From: Gnetum montanum
Taxonomy: Eukaryota > Streptophyta > Gnetopsida > Gnetales > Gnetaceae
Direction of reading: 5' to 3'
Length of the DNA: 64,000 nt
NCBI GenBank assembly: GCA_015680685.1
Contig: MNCI01000189.1
Coordinates: 72,404 to 136,403, forward strand
A model generated the notes under the pieces. That model worked only from the letters and a program-made list of their open reading frames with translations. It had not been told where the DNA came from and made no database searches. Position 1 is the first letter of the stretch. Each line of letters starts with the position of its first letter. This document shows, in pieces, positions 22,490 through 34,919 of the stretch. Made by a program: the position numbers and the translations under genes.

Positions 22490-22930
22490 GTCCTAACCTT
22501 GTCCCAACAAAACAAGGTCAACTACATGAGTTTTCTTTTGTCGTCTGCCTCTATGAGGAGTTAGATACTTATTTATTTGCAATTTCATCAAGTGAATTAA
22601 TTTTTCACATGTTTCTTTTTATCTTCCTTATGATGGCTTTCCTGAAATAATAATGTAGCAACCTTTTCTATAAGATCATTATCTAATTTTTTTCACATGC
22701 TTAAACCATCTAAGACACCATTCTTGTAGGTTACCTAAAATAGAAGATACTTCAAGCCTTCTTCTAAGGTCTCTATCATGCAATTTATCTAATATTGTAA
22801 TCTTCAACTTCTATCTAAGCATTTGCATTTCTACCACGCTAATCTACTATTCATACCTCTTTTGTATTGCCTAACATTTAACACCATATAAAATAGTGGA
22901 CTTGATAACTATCTTGTAAATTTTGAGAGT
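22490..22930 (-). pseudogene. RTE-type LINE, C-terminal end of the reverse transcriptase ORF
   Basis: The minus strand reads STILYGVKC, then AIQKRYE, ISVVEMQMLR, LHDRDLRRRLEVSSI and LRWFKHVKK. This matches the ordered C-terminal signature of RTE-clade LINEs (LYGxECWAxKK, MRMLRW, RxRLGV, LRWFGHV). Stops interrupt it and neither the reverse transcriptase core nor an endonuclease is present, so it is a 5'-truncated copy. Confidence 0.75.
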
Positions 22931-23288
22931 TTTTATATGGAAATTTCTCTCATTGGTTTGTCAATCTTGAGGGTTTTCAATAGAGTTTTTGTAGCATAAT
23001 GTTTTTTTTTTGGTGATGAATGATTTGAAGATGGAAAATACTAATGTCTCTCAAACCATAGAGACTATGAAGAATTCTAAAGCTTTCAATTTTGTTTTAC
23101 CACATTATTTATACGAATCCTTATCAAAAGATATGACTTCATGATACATATTTCTATAGATTATTAGATTTGTTTACCTGAATAAGGGTTTTACACTAGT
23201 GATTTAGGCTATCATTGACCATTATGAAATTAATATTTTGCATGCTCATTATTTTTTTGAATTTTTTTGCTTGTTGAACTAGTAAACT
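22931..23288. other. AT-rich stretch, possible LINE 5' region
   Basis: No clear frame. It lies directly 5' of the L1-type LINE ORF1 remnant and may be its leader. Confidence 0.3.
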
Positions 23289-23768
23289 CTAAAATGGTTG
23301 AGAAGTCATTGGATCTTAATGCTTTTATGGATTAGCTTAATACTTTTATTGCTCGAGAATGAAAAGTGGATTTAGATCCATACTCTTCTGATGATTCTAA
23401 AATTCTTTTCTTGATTGAATTAGAAAATCCTCATCTTATTTTTCAAAGTGTTGAAAGAGAAACTGTTGGTAGCATTGGCACATTCCTGAAGACAAAGTTA
23501 AAAACATTACTAGGGTGTGCAACACACACATTATTTTGTAGAGATTAATTTACAAAAAAAGAAGCCAAAATTAAAACTTAAGGTCAATAATGAGAGTTTT
23601 TTCCAAAAATTACATATTATAATTTATAAGGATGTTGTAGCTATTATCATCATGAAGGCCATATTATTAGAATCTACCCTATTTTTAATAAAAATGTAGT
23701 TTTCAACCTTTTACTAATTCTTTTAATTCTAATAGTGCCAATAATATCTTGATATTTAAAAAGAATTC
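23289..23768 (+). pseudogene. L1-type LINE ORF1 remnant, first part
   Basis: Begins MVEKSLDLNAFMD and continues with breaks to a zinc-knuckle-like YYHHEGHIIRIYPI (CCHC pattern with two Cys replaced), followed by FNKNVVF. ORF1 proteins of plant LINEs end with such a knuckle and bind the element RNA. The frame is cut at 23768 by the Tat element and continues at 43852. Confidence 0.55.
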
Positions 23769-25601
23769 TAAAACACCATAAAATTTTAGGATCCTCATGC
23801 TTCAACAGAGTCTTGGAATTTAGGCAAGGACTTCCACAAGTGCAGCATCATGATAGTTCGGCAGGAAAGCGTAGGCACTGAGGATAGACTGTCCAATTTA
23901 GAAATTTTTCTATCTCCAGGGCTAATAGGCCCGCTGGACTCTCGAGCCTGCCCAACTGGAAAATTGACCCAGTTGATAGTTTACCCAAAGGCCATGCTAG
24001 GAGTTGTCGAAAGTGTTCAGGATGAGCAAAACAGTTCGGCAAGTTTTTTGTGAAGAATTCTACTATGCTACACTATGCTATTCAATGTAGCAAGCCTTTA
24101 AAGATAACTGCTTAAGTGTCCAAATGCGAATTGACAAAATTATTGCAAGACAAGTTAGGATTTAGCCAACACAAGGTGCTACGCTATGTAGTGTAGCACA
24201 ACGTAGCAAAGGCAGAGTAGAAAGGCCCATCTTGCCAAGTGATTCCAACAAGAAGATTGCACTTTAGCAAGACTTCAGCCTCTAAAACTGGTTTCCCCAC
24301 TTATCCCTTAGGTCTCGAGCAAATTTTCTTGCTAGAAAATGGCAGATTGAAGGAAGCATGATACACTGGTTGCTACGTTCTACCATGGTACATAGCGTAG
24401 CACAGTGTAGCAACAATGAAAAAACAACAGAAGTATTCCAAACATGAATTCAACAAGTCCGAAGGCTTCCTGACATGAAGGAAAAAAGTTGCAGTTGTTT
24501 ACCTGACCAAGCCTCAAACAAATGCTCTTTGGCTCCTATGCAAATTTCTATGAAGGAAAAAAGTTGCAGTTGTAGCGTAGCACAACGTAGCAAGTAGCTA
24601 CTTACGCTACACCAATGTGCTCAACAATGTGAGTAGTGCAACAGTGGCATGGAAGCATCAAGACGTCTTCAGGTAGCTCTAGAACTTGTTGGCAACAATC
24701 TTTCTCACTTTCGCATCTCCTTAGCAAAATCAGCAATTTTACTTCATTTTGCATACCCCTAGTCAACTCCCAAAAACTTGTTCCTACGCTTGACCTTGCT
24801 TGTAAGACTAGGGAACATGTAGTCCTAGAGCATAGGCTCCATTTTGCTTACATTATTAGCACACTGGATTTTGGCACATGTAGTTTTGGTGATATGGTCA
24901 CAACGTAACAAAGTTCACATCTAGCATCACACACCTACACGATATGGACATGTTAGCATCTTGTGGGGCCCAAGACACATGGCATCTAGACCATGTTTCT
25001 CTCCTGCTCCTGGCCCTATAAATACCATGGCAAACAATGCTTAGGGGGTTGGCTTTTGGTGCAATTGGCTTTTAAGTTGGCTTTCGGAGAGCATAGTTGA
25101 CATTTTTGAGCATTCTGGTTACCTTTGATTTCTCTGGTTGGCTCCAAACATCCCTTTGTAAGTCGAGCATTTTGGCATCTTAGCGAACAAAGTAGCAAGA
25201 AGAAGACCTGTGACTATAATATTCAGTGTAAGCAGTGTCTCTCCAATGTTGCATAACCTATTGTACACCTTTCAACAAGGCAAAGGATCAAATTCATGAC
25301 CTTTGGGGTGGTGCACTCTCTCACCCAAATTTTTTTTGCTATTTGTTCACTATCATTGTGTTTTGCACTATTTTCATTGACTTGCATTTATTGATCATTG
25401 ATTTATTTTACACATATTGTTTCTAAAAGAAATGTTTACAAAAGGTTAAGATACACCTATTAAGTCCATGTATGATCGCTAGACTGTTCAGGGCACCCCA
25501 TTTTAGTTTCTCTCCAATATGGCCCTTGCATGGATCCGGGGTTAATCTATTCACCTAGCAACCTCTCAGTGTTCCAGCCACTAACATTTTTGGTGTCTAC
25601 A
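23769..25601 (+). mobile_element. 5' LTR of the Tat-like element
   Basis: Starts TAAAACACCATAAAA (TG changed to TA; the 3' copy has TGAAACACC) and ends TGGTGTCTACA. It contains GCTACGCTA-type repeats in U3 and a TATA box, TATAAATA, at 25017-25024 (43260-43267 in the 3' LTR), which marks the likely start of R a few tens of bases on. Confidence 0.9.
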
Positions 25602-25606
25602 GTTTT

Positions 25607-25620
25607 TGGTGCTAGAAGGA
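25607..25620 (+). promoter_or_regulatory. Primer-binding site of the Tat-like element
   Basis: TGGTGCTAGAAGGAGGG begins six bases after the 5' LTR. Position and TGG start fit pairing with a tRNA 3' CCA; the tRNA was not identified. Confidence 0.6.
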
Positions 25621-25840
25621 GGGCCTTTTGGAGCCCTTTCTACATCTTTCAAGTAGTCCTGCATGCTGTCTGTACCTCATCACCTACTAGCATAGACGTG
25701 ACACCCTTGTAGTTGTCTATGTATTTTCTAGTACAGACTGGTTGCAATGATAGTTCCTTTGGAACCCAATAGGACGAAAAGCCTCCAATCGTCTATTAAT
25801 TTTTGTGTTTCTCATTTGCGATTTCCCTTTTATCATGCAA

Positions 25841-28690
25841 AATGGTTCTGCCAACAACCACTATTTCCACCTCGAGCCTTGAGGCTTCTTTCTTGGCTCA
25901 AAGCACCATAGGTGCCCAGCGGCCACCTAGCCCAGTGCTAGTGTCATGCCAATATCTTAGGATCTAACATCTATCACTTGAGTTCATGGTGCAAGATGCA
26001 GAGCGTTACGAATTCCTCTGCATAAAGATTTAGGCAAATCTACCCCTGGATCACCAAAAACTTAAGGACAAACGTAACTTCAAGTTCCTTCATCGGAACA
26101 GGAGAGAATTTATCCCTATCCCTGACATTACCATCCCCCTAATGGAAACATATCATTAGATCTTAGATCAGCTGGTGCAAGTGAGTAAGTCTAGGGAGTG
26201 GGACACGACATCCCATTATGATGAAGCGTTCTAGGATGGACAAGAAGACCTAGACTCCCAGTCCGAGGGGGGTGGCTAGACTTACCTTGCAACTATCCCT
26301 CCTACCCTGGTCTTCTGGTCAAACCTGCTTTTTGTGTCTGCCTCTTTTATGACTACCACGACTTCACCACAACCTACACCTTCCTCAACCGTGGGTAGCA
26401 ATCCTGTATCCTTAGCATACCAACACGCAACCCCTTCGATTTCATTCCTAGGCACTCTCATTTTTTCTCGTACTGGTACCAAGTGCCGATCACAACTACG
26501 TTGTCATACGTACACACTGTGCCTACCTCACAGTTGCATGGAGTACCTGCTTCCATTCAATCATCTGCGCCTATCCTACCATCGATGGTAGCCCAGCCCC
26601 CAACTGCGTGGTGGTCATCAACCACTTCTCTCCTTGTTTCGCAACCCTCCCAAATGTCACACTAAATTTATCACCAAGCATACTAAGTACCACAGGTATC
26701 ACAACCAAGCGTGGGACTGTGGCCCATCCCATTAGTCATGCAAATGACTAACCCTACAACACCACCAAAGGATGCCTTTCCAGCAGCACCACCCACTAGG
26801 TGGTGGACCTCATAGGTAACACCCTTCACAAGGGTAGTCCCAATGGCACCCCCTATGAGCCAGGCCATTGTCCTTACTATGCCATCAATGATGGTTGCCC
26901 CTACAACCCCACAACCATCTACATCATCTTCAAGTCTGGACCAAGCATTCCAACTTATCCAGACCCTCACTGAAGAGATTAAATGTCTCAAAGCCACCAG
27001 TTCCGACATAGTGTAGGTCATGGATTTCTACCATGATGAACCCATTAGCCCGGTCGTTCCCATGCTTACATTACCCCTTGGGATGTCACTCCTCCAATTC
27101 ACAAAATACAATGGGGAGGGCGATCCTAACATGCATTTAGTCACATTTAGATCTGAATCTTTGTTGTTGCAGCAATGACCACACACTATTATTCGTGTCT
27201 TTGTTATGTCTCTGATGAGCAAAGATTTAGACTGGTACCACGTGCTCCTGCGCATCTCCATCTCAACACTAGAGGAGCTGTTAACCCAGTTCATGACCCA
27301 CTTCAAGTATAACTTGAAGCCTAAATTCACGTTGGATCAGTTGATGGGCGTTAAGCAAGATCCACTAGAGTCAGTGCAAAATTTTATACAGTGGTGGAGT
27401 GCTACCTTGAATGAGATCTGTGAGCCTATTGCAGAGACCCATTTGTTGGCTATCTTCAAGGGGGTGGTAAATGATTTCATCAAATCCAAGCTATGCTACC
27501 TAGCCCCACGCTCTCTCAGTCAGGATTTTGCCTAGAAAAAGAGCATCCAAGACATAGCCGAAGCCAGTAAAGCCCCAGCCTATGTTGCATACAAAAATGC
27601 ATATACCAAAAAAGACAAAGAGAAGGGCAAAGCCACAATGGCCACGGTGGCTACTATGGAAAACGAGGAAAAACCCAATAGTAGTAATAACAAAAAGGTA
27701 GCCACAATGTCAACTAGCCCCATGCCTAGCTCAAGTAACACTGCCCAACCCTCCACGTCGGCACCAGAGGCATCAACCCAGCCTAAACCCAACTTTGAGC
27801 ATGAAGATCGTTCCAAATACACCTCCTTACCTGTCAAGCCTTCAGAACTCCTAAAGCAATTGTTGGGGGCTGGGTATATTCAACATAAATGGATGTTAGA
27901 GGAGGCAACCAAATGACATCAGTGGTATTGAAAACTCCTTAGGAACCCCTCCTTGGCTACGTCCAACGAGTTGCCAGTTCCTAAGAACTTCAGGGTGGAG
28001 CGGTTCTGTGACTACCATCAACTTTGTGGTCATGACACGGATTATTGTTTAGCATTAAAAGATGACATCCAATAGATGATTGATCAGGGGAAGCTGGTTC
28101 TGGACGAAAGCAATCCTTTCTGCCCCGAAAATCAATCCATGCATGTGTACAAGGACCCCCTCAATGCTAACAACATGGGGTACATTATCAACACGATTGG
28201 TATAACAGTAACCCAGAACTGCCACAGCAACCATTTTTGGTTCATGTGCCTCAACATAGCGTAGCAGCACCAACAATAGCAAAAAAGATGCCACAACAAC
28301 CATTCATCCTCAAGGTTCCCCCTTGGACATCCATCCCTACACCCTTTATATTCAAAACTGCATCGTCACCTGTGCTATCACCACAAACATCGTTTGTCAT
28401 TAGGGGGCCAAAATACTCAACTACCCCCATCACACAAAGCCAATCAAAGACAACCTCACAACCTTCTCGTTCAAAGAAATGGAAAGAGTGTTTGATGGAC
28501 GAAACAACCAAGGAACATACCACCCCAGGTCCCCCCAAGCCTACCCCCTCGTCCTCCGTGTCTATGCCCCCCTCATCATCAACAGTTGATGCCACTATGC
28601 ATACGCAATCATCGCCATCCCACCCAAAAGGGTCTAGCCCCAAACCTAAAACTTCTTCTCCTCAAGAAATTCATCTTCTAGGATGAATGG
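25841..28690 (+). pseudogene. Gag polyprotein remnant, Tat-like element
   Basis: Starts near ATG 25841 (MVLPTTTISTSSLEASF). After a Pro/Thr-rich part comes the gag core near 27050-27535: LLQFTKYNGEGDPNMHL, LDWYHVLL, LEELLTQFMTHFKYN, QDPLESVQNFIQWW. Then a Lys-rich segment follows, and near 27995-28070 the motif FCDYHQLCGHDTDYC with ALKDDIQ, the Cys/His motif typical of Tat Gag proteins. A Pro/Ser-rich stretch ends the region. Stops and shifts occur at several points. It would assemble the particle. Confidence 0.8.
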
Positions 28691-28989
28691 AGGAAGAGAA
28701 GGGTGACAAACAACAAGAAAGTGGACAGGACCTTCTAAATGCCCTTACTCAAGTCAAATAGGCTCTGAAACAAAAGAATACAACGTTGAGCCTGTATGAC
28801 TTGGTAATGACCTCCACTGTACACCGCGAGGCCTTGGTTCGCATGTTAACATCCATACTAGTTAACGAAGCTGGCAGAGAAGAAAGTAATTCATGTGGTC
28901 ATGCTTCTTTCTATGCCCAAAGAACCATGGCCAGCTCAGTTGCCATTCTATGAGTCCATCAAGGATGATCCTGAGAAGGGCCAGGCCAC

Positions 28990-29610
28990 AACAACACCCT
29001 GTTCATCACAATTCGGGTCAGTTAGCACAAGATCCAAAGAGTACATGTTGATTATGGGGTTGCTACAAATGTCATCCCATTTCCCATAGTGGACAAACTA
29101 GGTTTGGTGGATCAAATCAAACCCATGGCAGCCTCATGTTTGAAGTCATTCAACAAAGTGTGGGTGGTGGTAAAGGAGATTGTCCACATTAACTTTGTGG
29201 CAGGGGATTGGTTCCCCACAAGTGCAACTTTCATTGTGGTAGAAGAGATGCCTGGGTCTAACCTGATCTTGGGGAGGTTATGGTTAGCCCAACTCAGGGT
29301 CGTCTCTTCATCATACATCAAGAAATCAACCTACCTTACGCAGGTAAAGAGGTGGTAATCTACAGTGACGAAGTGGCCACCCAAGAAATAAAGAATGTTG
29401 ACATGGAGTGAGGTTTAGAAGTAATAACCTCTGAGAATGAAGTGACTATCTCTATCGAAGCTACTTTTTTTGCAAATGAGCTAGCCCAAAACGCCGGCTC
29501 AGAAAACAAAACTACGTGGGCCGAATTACCTTTTCAAGCAGTAGATAACGATATAGAAGAATACCGCAAGAAAGCCCCTCAGCCTTACGCATCACTAAGC
29601 CCATGATGGG
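28990..29610 (+). pseudogene. Aspartic protease remnant, Tat-like element
   Basis: HVDYGVATNVIPFP near 29045-29090 corresponds to the active-site motif (VDxGAxxNIIP). LGLVDQIKPMAASC and SNLILGRLWLAQLRVV follow, the latter matching the ILGRxWL signature. The frame changes once after the active site and once more near 29310, beyond which HQEINLPYAGKEVVIYSDEV is open for another 80 codons. It would process Gag-Pol. Confidence 0.75.
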
Positions 29611-29970
29611 TTAGAAAGCAACTGTGAGAATTATTGTTACTTGCATAGCATAACTGCTCCACTACTTCTAACACAATTAATGCTTATCATATTTTTATTC
29701 TTTATTTTCTTCACATTTGTTCATTTACACTAAGTTTCTACCTCATTCTTTAAACCATTCACATCACATCCATTGTTTACATCACAGCATAGCCTGCTAA
29801 GGCCTAAAACTCGCAAAAATTTTCTTTACCATCATGTAATGGCCCGAAATGGCCTAAAACTAAAATGAGATGCTACCAAGGAGTTTAATTAATAAAAAAA
29901 GATAAAGAATAAAATAAAAATAAATAAAACACATATGCTAAAATGAAATAAATCTCTCCATATTCCATTT

Positions 29971-29976
29971 TTTATT
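29971..29976 (-). terminator. Poly(A) signal of the antisense gene
   Basis: The minus strand reads GAATAAAAAATGG, about 70 bases after the antisense stop codon at 30045-30047. Confidence 0.45.
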
Positions 29977-30044
29977 CAAAACGTAAATTAATAATGTTTA
30001 CAACATTCTTTACAAGAATCCAAATAAAATTCTCTACTACTATG

Positions 30045-30107
30045 CTATGACCCTTCGCCTGCTCCATCGTCCCTTGCCTCATTAGGTCCTATGTTTTCAT
30101 CTGGATT
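30045..30107 (-). pseudogene. Antisense gene, terminal exon
   Basis: After the acceptor CCCTGTGGTACAG the minus strand reads NPDENIGPNEARDDGAGEGS and a TAG stop. The preceding intron (30108-30181, 74 bases, GTGTTGTG...TACAG) is AT-rich with a pyrimidine-rich end and joins the exon above in phase 0. An acidic C-terminal tail results. Confidence 0.5.
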
Positions 30108-30181
30108 CTGTACCACAGGGAAAATGAAATAGTTAGTTAAAGCTACAATAAGGAATCGAATAAAATAAATTATCACAACAC

Positions 30182-30990
30182 CAAAAAATGGCTGACTCGA
30201 GATGGCCCCGTGTCTATTTCAGGGAATATCTGATCCATGCCTGCCATGAGACGTTGCAAGATCTCCTCCTCCATAATATCAGCCCAATTCCTATCCCCCA
30301 GATCAGCGCTTGCTACAACTTTCTCCTTTTCTATGGCAGTCCATCTCAATGGTCCTAGAGAAAAGGTGGGAGTGGTGGTCTCACCTGCAGAAAAGGTCAT
30401 TTCCCTTTCGGGAGATTCACTGACTGTCACCTATTGCATAAAATTGTCATAAGCCTCAGAAGTGCCAATAATTTCAAAGAATACCTCGTAAGTATGCAAC
30501 TTAACAAAGGCATCCTAATATTTTTTATAGTAGGTGGCATGTTCTAGTTTATACATGTGTTTGTGGATTTTCTGTGCCTGCCCCCACTCATAAAATTTTG
30601 CACTGTAGTCCTTCCAATCTTGGTTCTTCTAGGCTAGCAGGTCCATTTGCATGCGTTGTTCTATTATTTTGCGAGTGGCCTCATTGTTGTGTCACACGAC
30701 CATCCAATACCTTGTGTAGGCGATGATGGCCATGTGCCAACTACCATCGTTAGTGTCTCGGGCCAGCAAGAATCCATTCCTGGATTGGAGATCTTCCACC
30801 TCGGCGGTTAGATTGGCCTTCTCCTTCTCAAGCCTATGTACCCATTTCTAGAGGTCTTCATTCACATGCCTACATTCCCACAAGGAGCATGCTGAGTACA
30901 ACACACATTGGCTTGCTTTGTTGTATATGTGATGAGGTACTTCGGTCACCTTTGGTGGAAATTTGGGCATGGCGTCAACCTCAACCACTT
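30182..30990 (-). pseudogene. Antisense gene, coiled-coil-rich block
   Basis: Minus-strand coding-like block with LEKEKANLTAEVEDLQSRN (heptad-like, coiled coil), KDYSAKFYEWGQAQKIHKHM, then ETTTPTFSLGPLRW, NWADIMEEEILQRLMAGMD and FPEIDTGPS up to the donor at 30181. Three or four stops interrupt 260 codons. I do not recognise the family. It lies in the opposite direction to gag and pol. Confidence 0.55.
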
Positions 30991-31082
30991 ACTTAGGATC
31001 CCACTTAAGACAAGAAGCTGACAATCACACATAGAAAGGCATTAGTCATAGTGGCATAGTGAAGCAACAACAATTAGAGAGT

Positions 31083-31760
31083 CTAGTGTAGCAACTTTAA
31101 CTTACCCACTTTTGGGTCGATCTGCTTCAGATGGTCGATCATGTCATCAACCACCCCCTCCATGAAATAAAATTTGTCGGGGTTCTCGATCCATGGTAGC
31201 AGATGAATTGAGGAAGGGCCATAGGTATCAATAGTAGAGTCTACTACATAGTGAAACATGTTAGCCATAGTGGAGAGGAACCAAGATAAAGCTAATGAAC
31301 AACATAAATGACAGTGTAAAGCTCCTTCCCAACAAACCCTCAAGGATGATAGTGGGGGGGGAGGGGGGGTCACCCATCGGCACATTGTTAAATATGTGAT
31401 CAAACTCACTAGCATCAAAATGGAGCCCCTCTCCTTCTAGCTAACCCAACAACGTAGCAGCATCCTCAATACTCATGTAACCCTTTGGTACTGAACTACT
31501 TTCCGTAAAAGGATCATCAGGAGGGAGCTCTTCCTAATTGCCAGGAGCCTCTTTCTCATTGGCTAGGCCCCTTTCTTCATCAGCTAGAGCCTTCTCTTCA
31601 TCAACAGGGACCTCTTCCTCACCATTCGAGGCCCTTTCTTCTGCAGTAGGGGCCCCTTCCTCTATGGTCGAAGCCTCTTTGTTTTCGCCAGTCACCCTTG
31701 TTGTAGGGGCCATCACCTCTTCTTCCCTTCCTTCCTCTCCTTCCTTTGCTAATAAAACAT
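31083..31760 (-). pseudogene. Antisense gene, acidic repeat block
   Basis: The minus strand contains several copies of a short Glu-rich unit (EERASNGEEEVPVDEEKALA and neighbours), then LPPDDPFTESSSVPKGYMS and EGEGLHFDASEFDHIFNNV. Further on come VDSTIDTYGPSSIHLLPW and VVDDMIDHLKQIDPKVG. It is broken by a few stops and was probably a disordered acidic linker followed by a short helical part. Confidence 0.5.
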
Positions 31761-32229
31761 GGTTACATTAGGCAAGATATACCAACTTGGAACAAAATAT
31801 ACTTTGTGTAATGCTATCTAGCGTAGTACAATGTAGTAAGCATTAGCAAAAAAAAAAGCACTTACCAATTGGAGGCTACACTCTACGAAGTTTGATCCGT
31901 AGCTTCTTCCCTCTTTTCTCATTTGTGTAGGGAAGTTCCTCAGCTGGGAGAGATCTCTTGCATTGCAAATTTTCACCATCTATGCAATGAGGCATTCTCC
32001 CCTTGTCACACTACCGATGGTAATGGGGGATGCCTCTCCCATGCTGTCCTGGGCATGAAAGTCATGTGCCACCCGATCCCTGTTCGTCATTGAAAATGAT
32101 TCCCCAATGGCTTCCAGGGAATCTTGGGATCATGTGGTATGGAAGACTTGGCAGATCCACGATTTGGAAATCCGACTGCTATCTTGTAGCACCTAGAAAC
32201 CATTCTTGCGGACTACCAATAATTCTGTA

Positions 32230-32912
32230 AAATGCCAAAGGCAAGCTATAAAGAAGGCATGGTGCACATTGAAATAGGACTCAAGCTTCCCATGGAGCTT
32301 GACCATTTCAGCCTACAAGTCTTTGCAAAGGTATTTGGCCCAATTGTAGGAAGTCCCCTCTTCCATGATGTCCTTCATTATCCAAGCCTGCTCAACCCCA
32401 AGGATTTTTCCTTGGAAGAGTAGCTTGGGGAAAGCACGAGCATGGAAGAGAGGGTAAATCATTTTGGCCACCCCTAGCCTGACCTTCTCGATGTAGATCC
32501 CATGTCAGTCCTTTGCTGCCCCTAGCCACTCATCAATGTCCCCCTAATGATTTGCATCTTTCTTGGTTTTTTCTCCTATAGGGAGACCATTAGAAGGGAC
32601 GTCGGAAAGATCTGCAAACAATTGGTCATTGATTTCAAACATCACTCACACACTATGAACACGTATGTGGAAGCAGTTTGCTTTCTTGGAGAAGGAGTCA
32701 GCTAGGGAAAGCATTTCGACAGATGGGATGTTCGGGTTAATGGCCAAAAATAAGTCCATGAGCCCAGCCTTTAGAAGGTTGTGGACAAGCATGGTTTGGG
32801 TCTCATTGCAGAGCCAATGCTAGGTCTCCTCCACCTCCCCTTACTTAAAAAAAAGGTTGGTTTCATTGCGCCCAGAGGTGATCACAATCATCTCTTGGGA
32901 TTTTCTTGCCAT
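32230..32912 (-). pseudogene. Antisense gene, central globular block
   Basis: Begins MARKSQEMIVITSGRNETN on the minus strand, then LLKAGLMDLFLAINPNIPSV, FSKKANCFHIRVHSV, INDQLFADLSDVPSNGLP, VRLGVAKMIYPLFHARAFP and YFNVHHAFFIACLWHFTEL. About six stops interrupt some 225 codons. The layout (repeated amphipathic segments, ends near a Cys/Trp helix) resembles proteins specified antisense in other Tat-lineage elements, but I cannot assign a family with certainty. Confidence 0.5.
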
Positions 32913-32959
32913 TGAAATGGTTTGCAAAATAAAAGAAAAAAGTTAAAAAAAATGAACAT

Positions 32960-33816
32960 CACTAGAACATGTAACAGTGAATTCACAGTTTAGTGTACCA
33001 AGTTTAAATGGCATGGGAAATGGTTTCTTCAATGGTGAGCAGCCTAAGGGATGCCCATTCTCTATCCAACAAACTAGCTTCTTTACACTTCCTATAAAAT
33101 TGGGAATACCGGGTCAGATAGGTTCTGAACTCCCCACAAATTGGCCTATTATGTCGACGTGCACATTCCCAGTAGAGGAAAACTCTCGTAGGGTCATCTG
33201 TGCCAATGCTAAGGCATCTGTATCATAATGGAGACCACTCCTATCAATAAAAAACCTTGCAACACACAAATATATATATATATATATACACTGTTAATAC
33301 CTATGTATAGTGTAGCATGGATTACATAATGCCATAAAATACCTTCATAGAACTCACCCGTCGGCATAATCAACGGCTCTAGGTGGGTTCTGAAAGTAGG
33401 TGCCCATGTGATAGGTAATGAATAACATGTTGTATAAGTGAGAGCACTTATACTCAAGCATCTTCTAGATCCAACTTAAGCGTCTCCAGCCTTTTGGATG
33501 CTAGTTGGAATCTTCTGCCTGATCACCTTCGATTGACCCATCAATTAAAAATTTCAAAATGCCCCAGTTTGCCCTAGGAAACAAGGTTTTTGTGATTGTG
33601 GCTACTATTTCTGCTGATAAGTGTGACTAAAAAATCATACTAAAATGGCAGAGGAGGAATTGTAGGAAGTCTTGTGGGCCCTCATGGAACTAGACTACCT
33701 ATCGTCCCACACGTGCATGGGGAGGAGGAACATTGGTCACTGGTTCGCTAAGGCAACACAGGACTCCCACAATCTCCAGGACAATCAAAATGGGCTTCAA
33801 CATGATCCTGCACAAC
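32960..33816 (-). pseudogene. Antisense gene, second and third exon remnants
   Basis: After an acceptor TTTGTTGTGCAG at about 33814 the minus strand reads IMLKPILIVLEIVGVLCCLS, in phase with exon 1. Further blocks are LASKRLETLKLDLEDA with LIQHVIHYLSHGHLLSEPT (33360-33500), ending at a donor CGG/GTGAGT near 33357, and ALALAQMTLREFSSTGNVHV (33100-33225). A TA microsatellite (33271-33290) lies in the putative intron. Frame breaks are common, so exon limits are tentative. Confidence 0.4.
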
Positions 33817-34657
33817 AAAGCATCAAACGTTAGCATTGTGTACAAGTGAAGTTTACATGTAGCATAGCGTAACCCTCTGATTACATATAGCGTAGCATGA
33901 CACTTTCTTTGCATGTAGTGTAGCATGATCTCCCAGTCGCAAATCTCTCTCTAATAAAAAAATAAAATAAAAATCATAAGCGATGTAGCAACATGATACT
34001 CGCAGCGTAGCATAGCCATCAAGCCTCGCATAATGTAACAACACTTAGATGCAAACACATGACACGTGACATAGCAAATAAAAAAGAACAGACATACGTG
34101 CAACAATATAACAATGTAATCAACATATTAGTATGATGAGCATGGAAATGTAGAAAACTTAATAGAAACAAATTCAACAACGTAGTGGTGTTGCAGATTC
34201 AATAGCGTAGCAATGCGACAAACCTAAAGACCTTATGACATACCGACATAGTGTAATAAAAACATCACAAAGTTTAGACAAGAAAGAATTTACTATGCTA
34301 TAGCTGTCTCAACCATACTTCTGCCATACAAAATAACTTGTGCTACACTACGTTAAACATGTGTCACGCTGTCAAATCTTGCAGATGGTCAAACCCTCCT
34401 GAGGATGGTACACTATGCTAACCATGTGCTAAGTTGTCCAGAATCACCCAAACCCTCATGACAAGGTAGTCATAACAATGGCAGTCGAGACGATACTGCA
34501 TGTAGTTCAGTGTAATTTTTGTACAGCTGTTATGGCCAACTAGCAATAGTGGCAGTGTAGCGGCCAAAACAGCAACCAAAACAATGGCAAAAGATGCAGA
34601 TTTCATCACAAAAATAATTATTGTAGTTTGATAAACAAGGGTGGTATAGAAACTTAC

Positions 34658-34776
34658 CGAGAAAATGGAGCCTCCTCCTGCACTTCAACACGTGCCTTGG
34701 ATAGGCGTCCCAAAGTGTCCTTTACCTCGTTCACCTTAGCAAGTCCTTGGTGCTTGCGTTCGCCTTTGGGTGCCAT
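34658..34776 (-). pseudogene. Antisense gene, first exon
   Basis: Open from ATG at 34776 through MAPKGERKHQGLAKVNEVKD and RLSKARVEVQEEAPFS to a consensus donor (CTCG/GTAAGTTT) at 34657/34658. It is basic and hydrophilic. A TATA box lies about 135 bases upstream. The first intron (about 34657-33817) is filled with TAGCGTAGC-type repeats. Confidence 0.55.
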
Positions 34777-34909
34777 TTTCTCACTCGCAAATTCTCTATC
34801 AACTGCTACACTACACTGCTTTGCTTTCTCTCAGCATGACCATGCTACGCTTTGGATGTGGGCTCTACACTCTAACGATGAAAATGACAAGTTTACCAAG
34901 GGTAAACCT

Positions 34910-34919
34910 CTATTTATAG
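34910..34919 (-). promoter_or_regulatory. TATA box of the antisense gene
   Basis: The minus strand reads CTATAAATAGAGG, a textbook plant TATA box, predicting transcription start near 34880 and a leader of about 100 bases before the ATG at 34776. Confidence 0.55.

Noticed and set aside
30045-34776. An independent LTR or LINE element nested in the Tat element
   Set aside because: No LTRs, TSD, gag, polymerase or poly(A) tail were found at the borders; the arrangement fits an accessory gene better.
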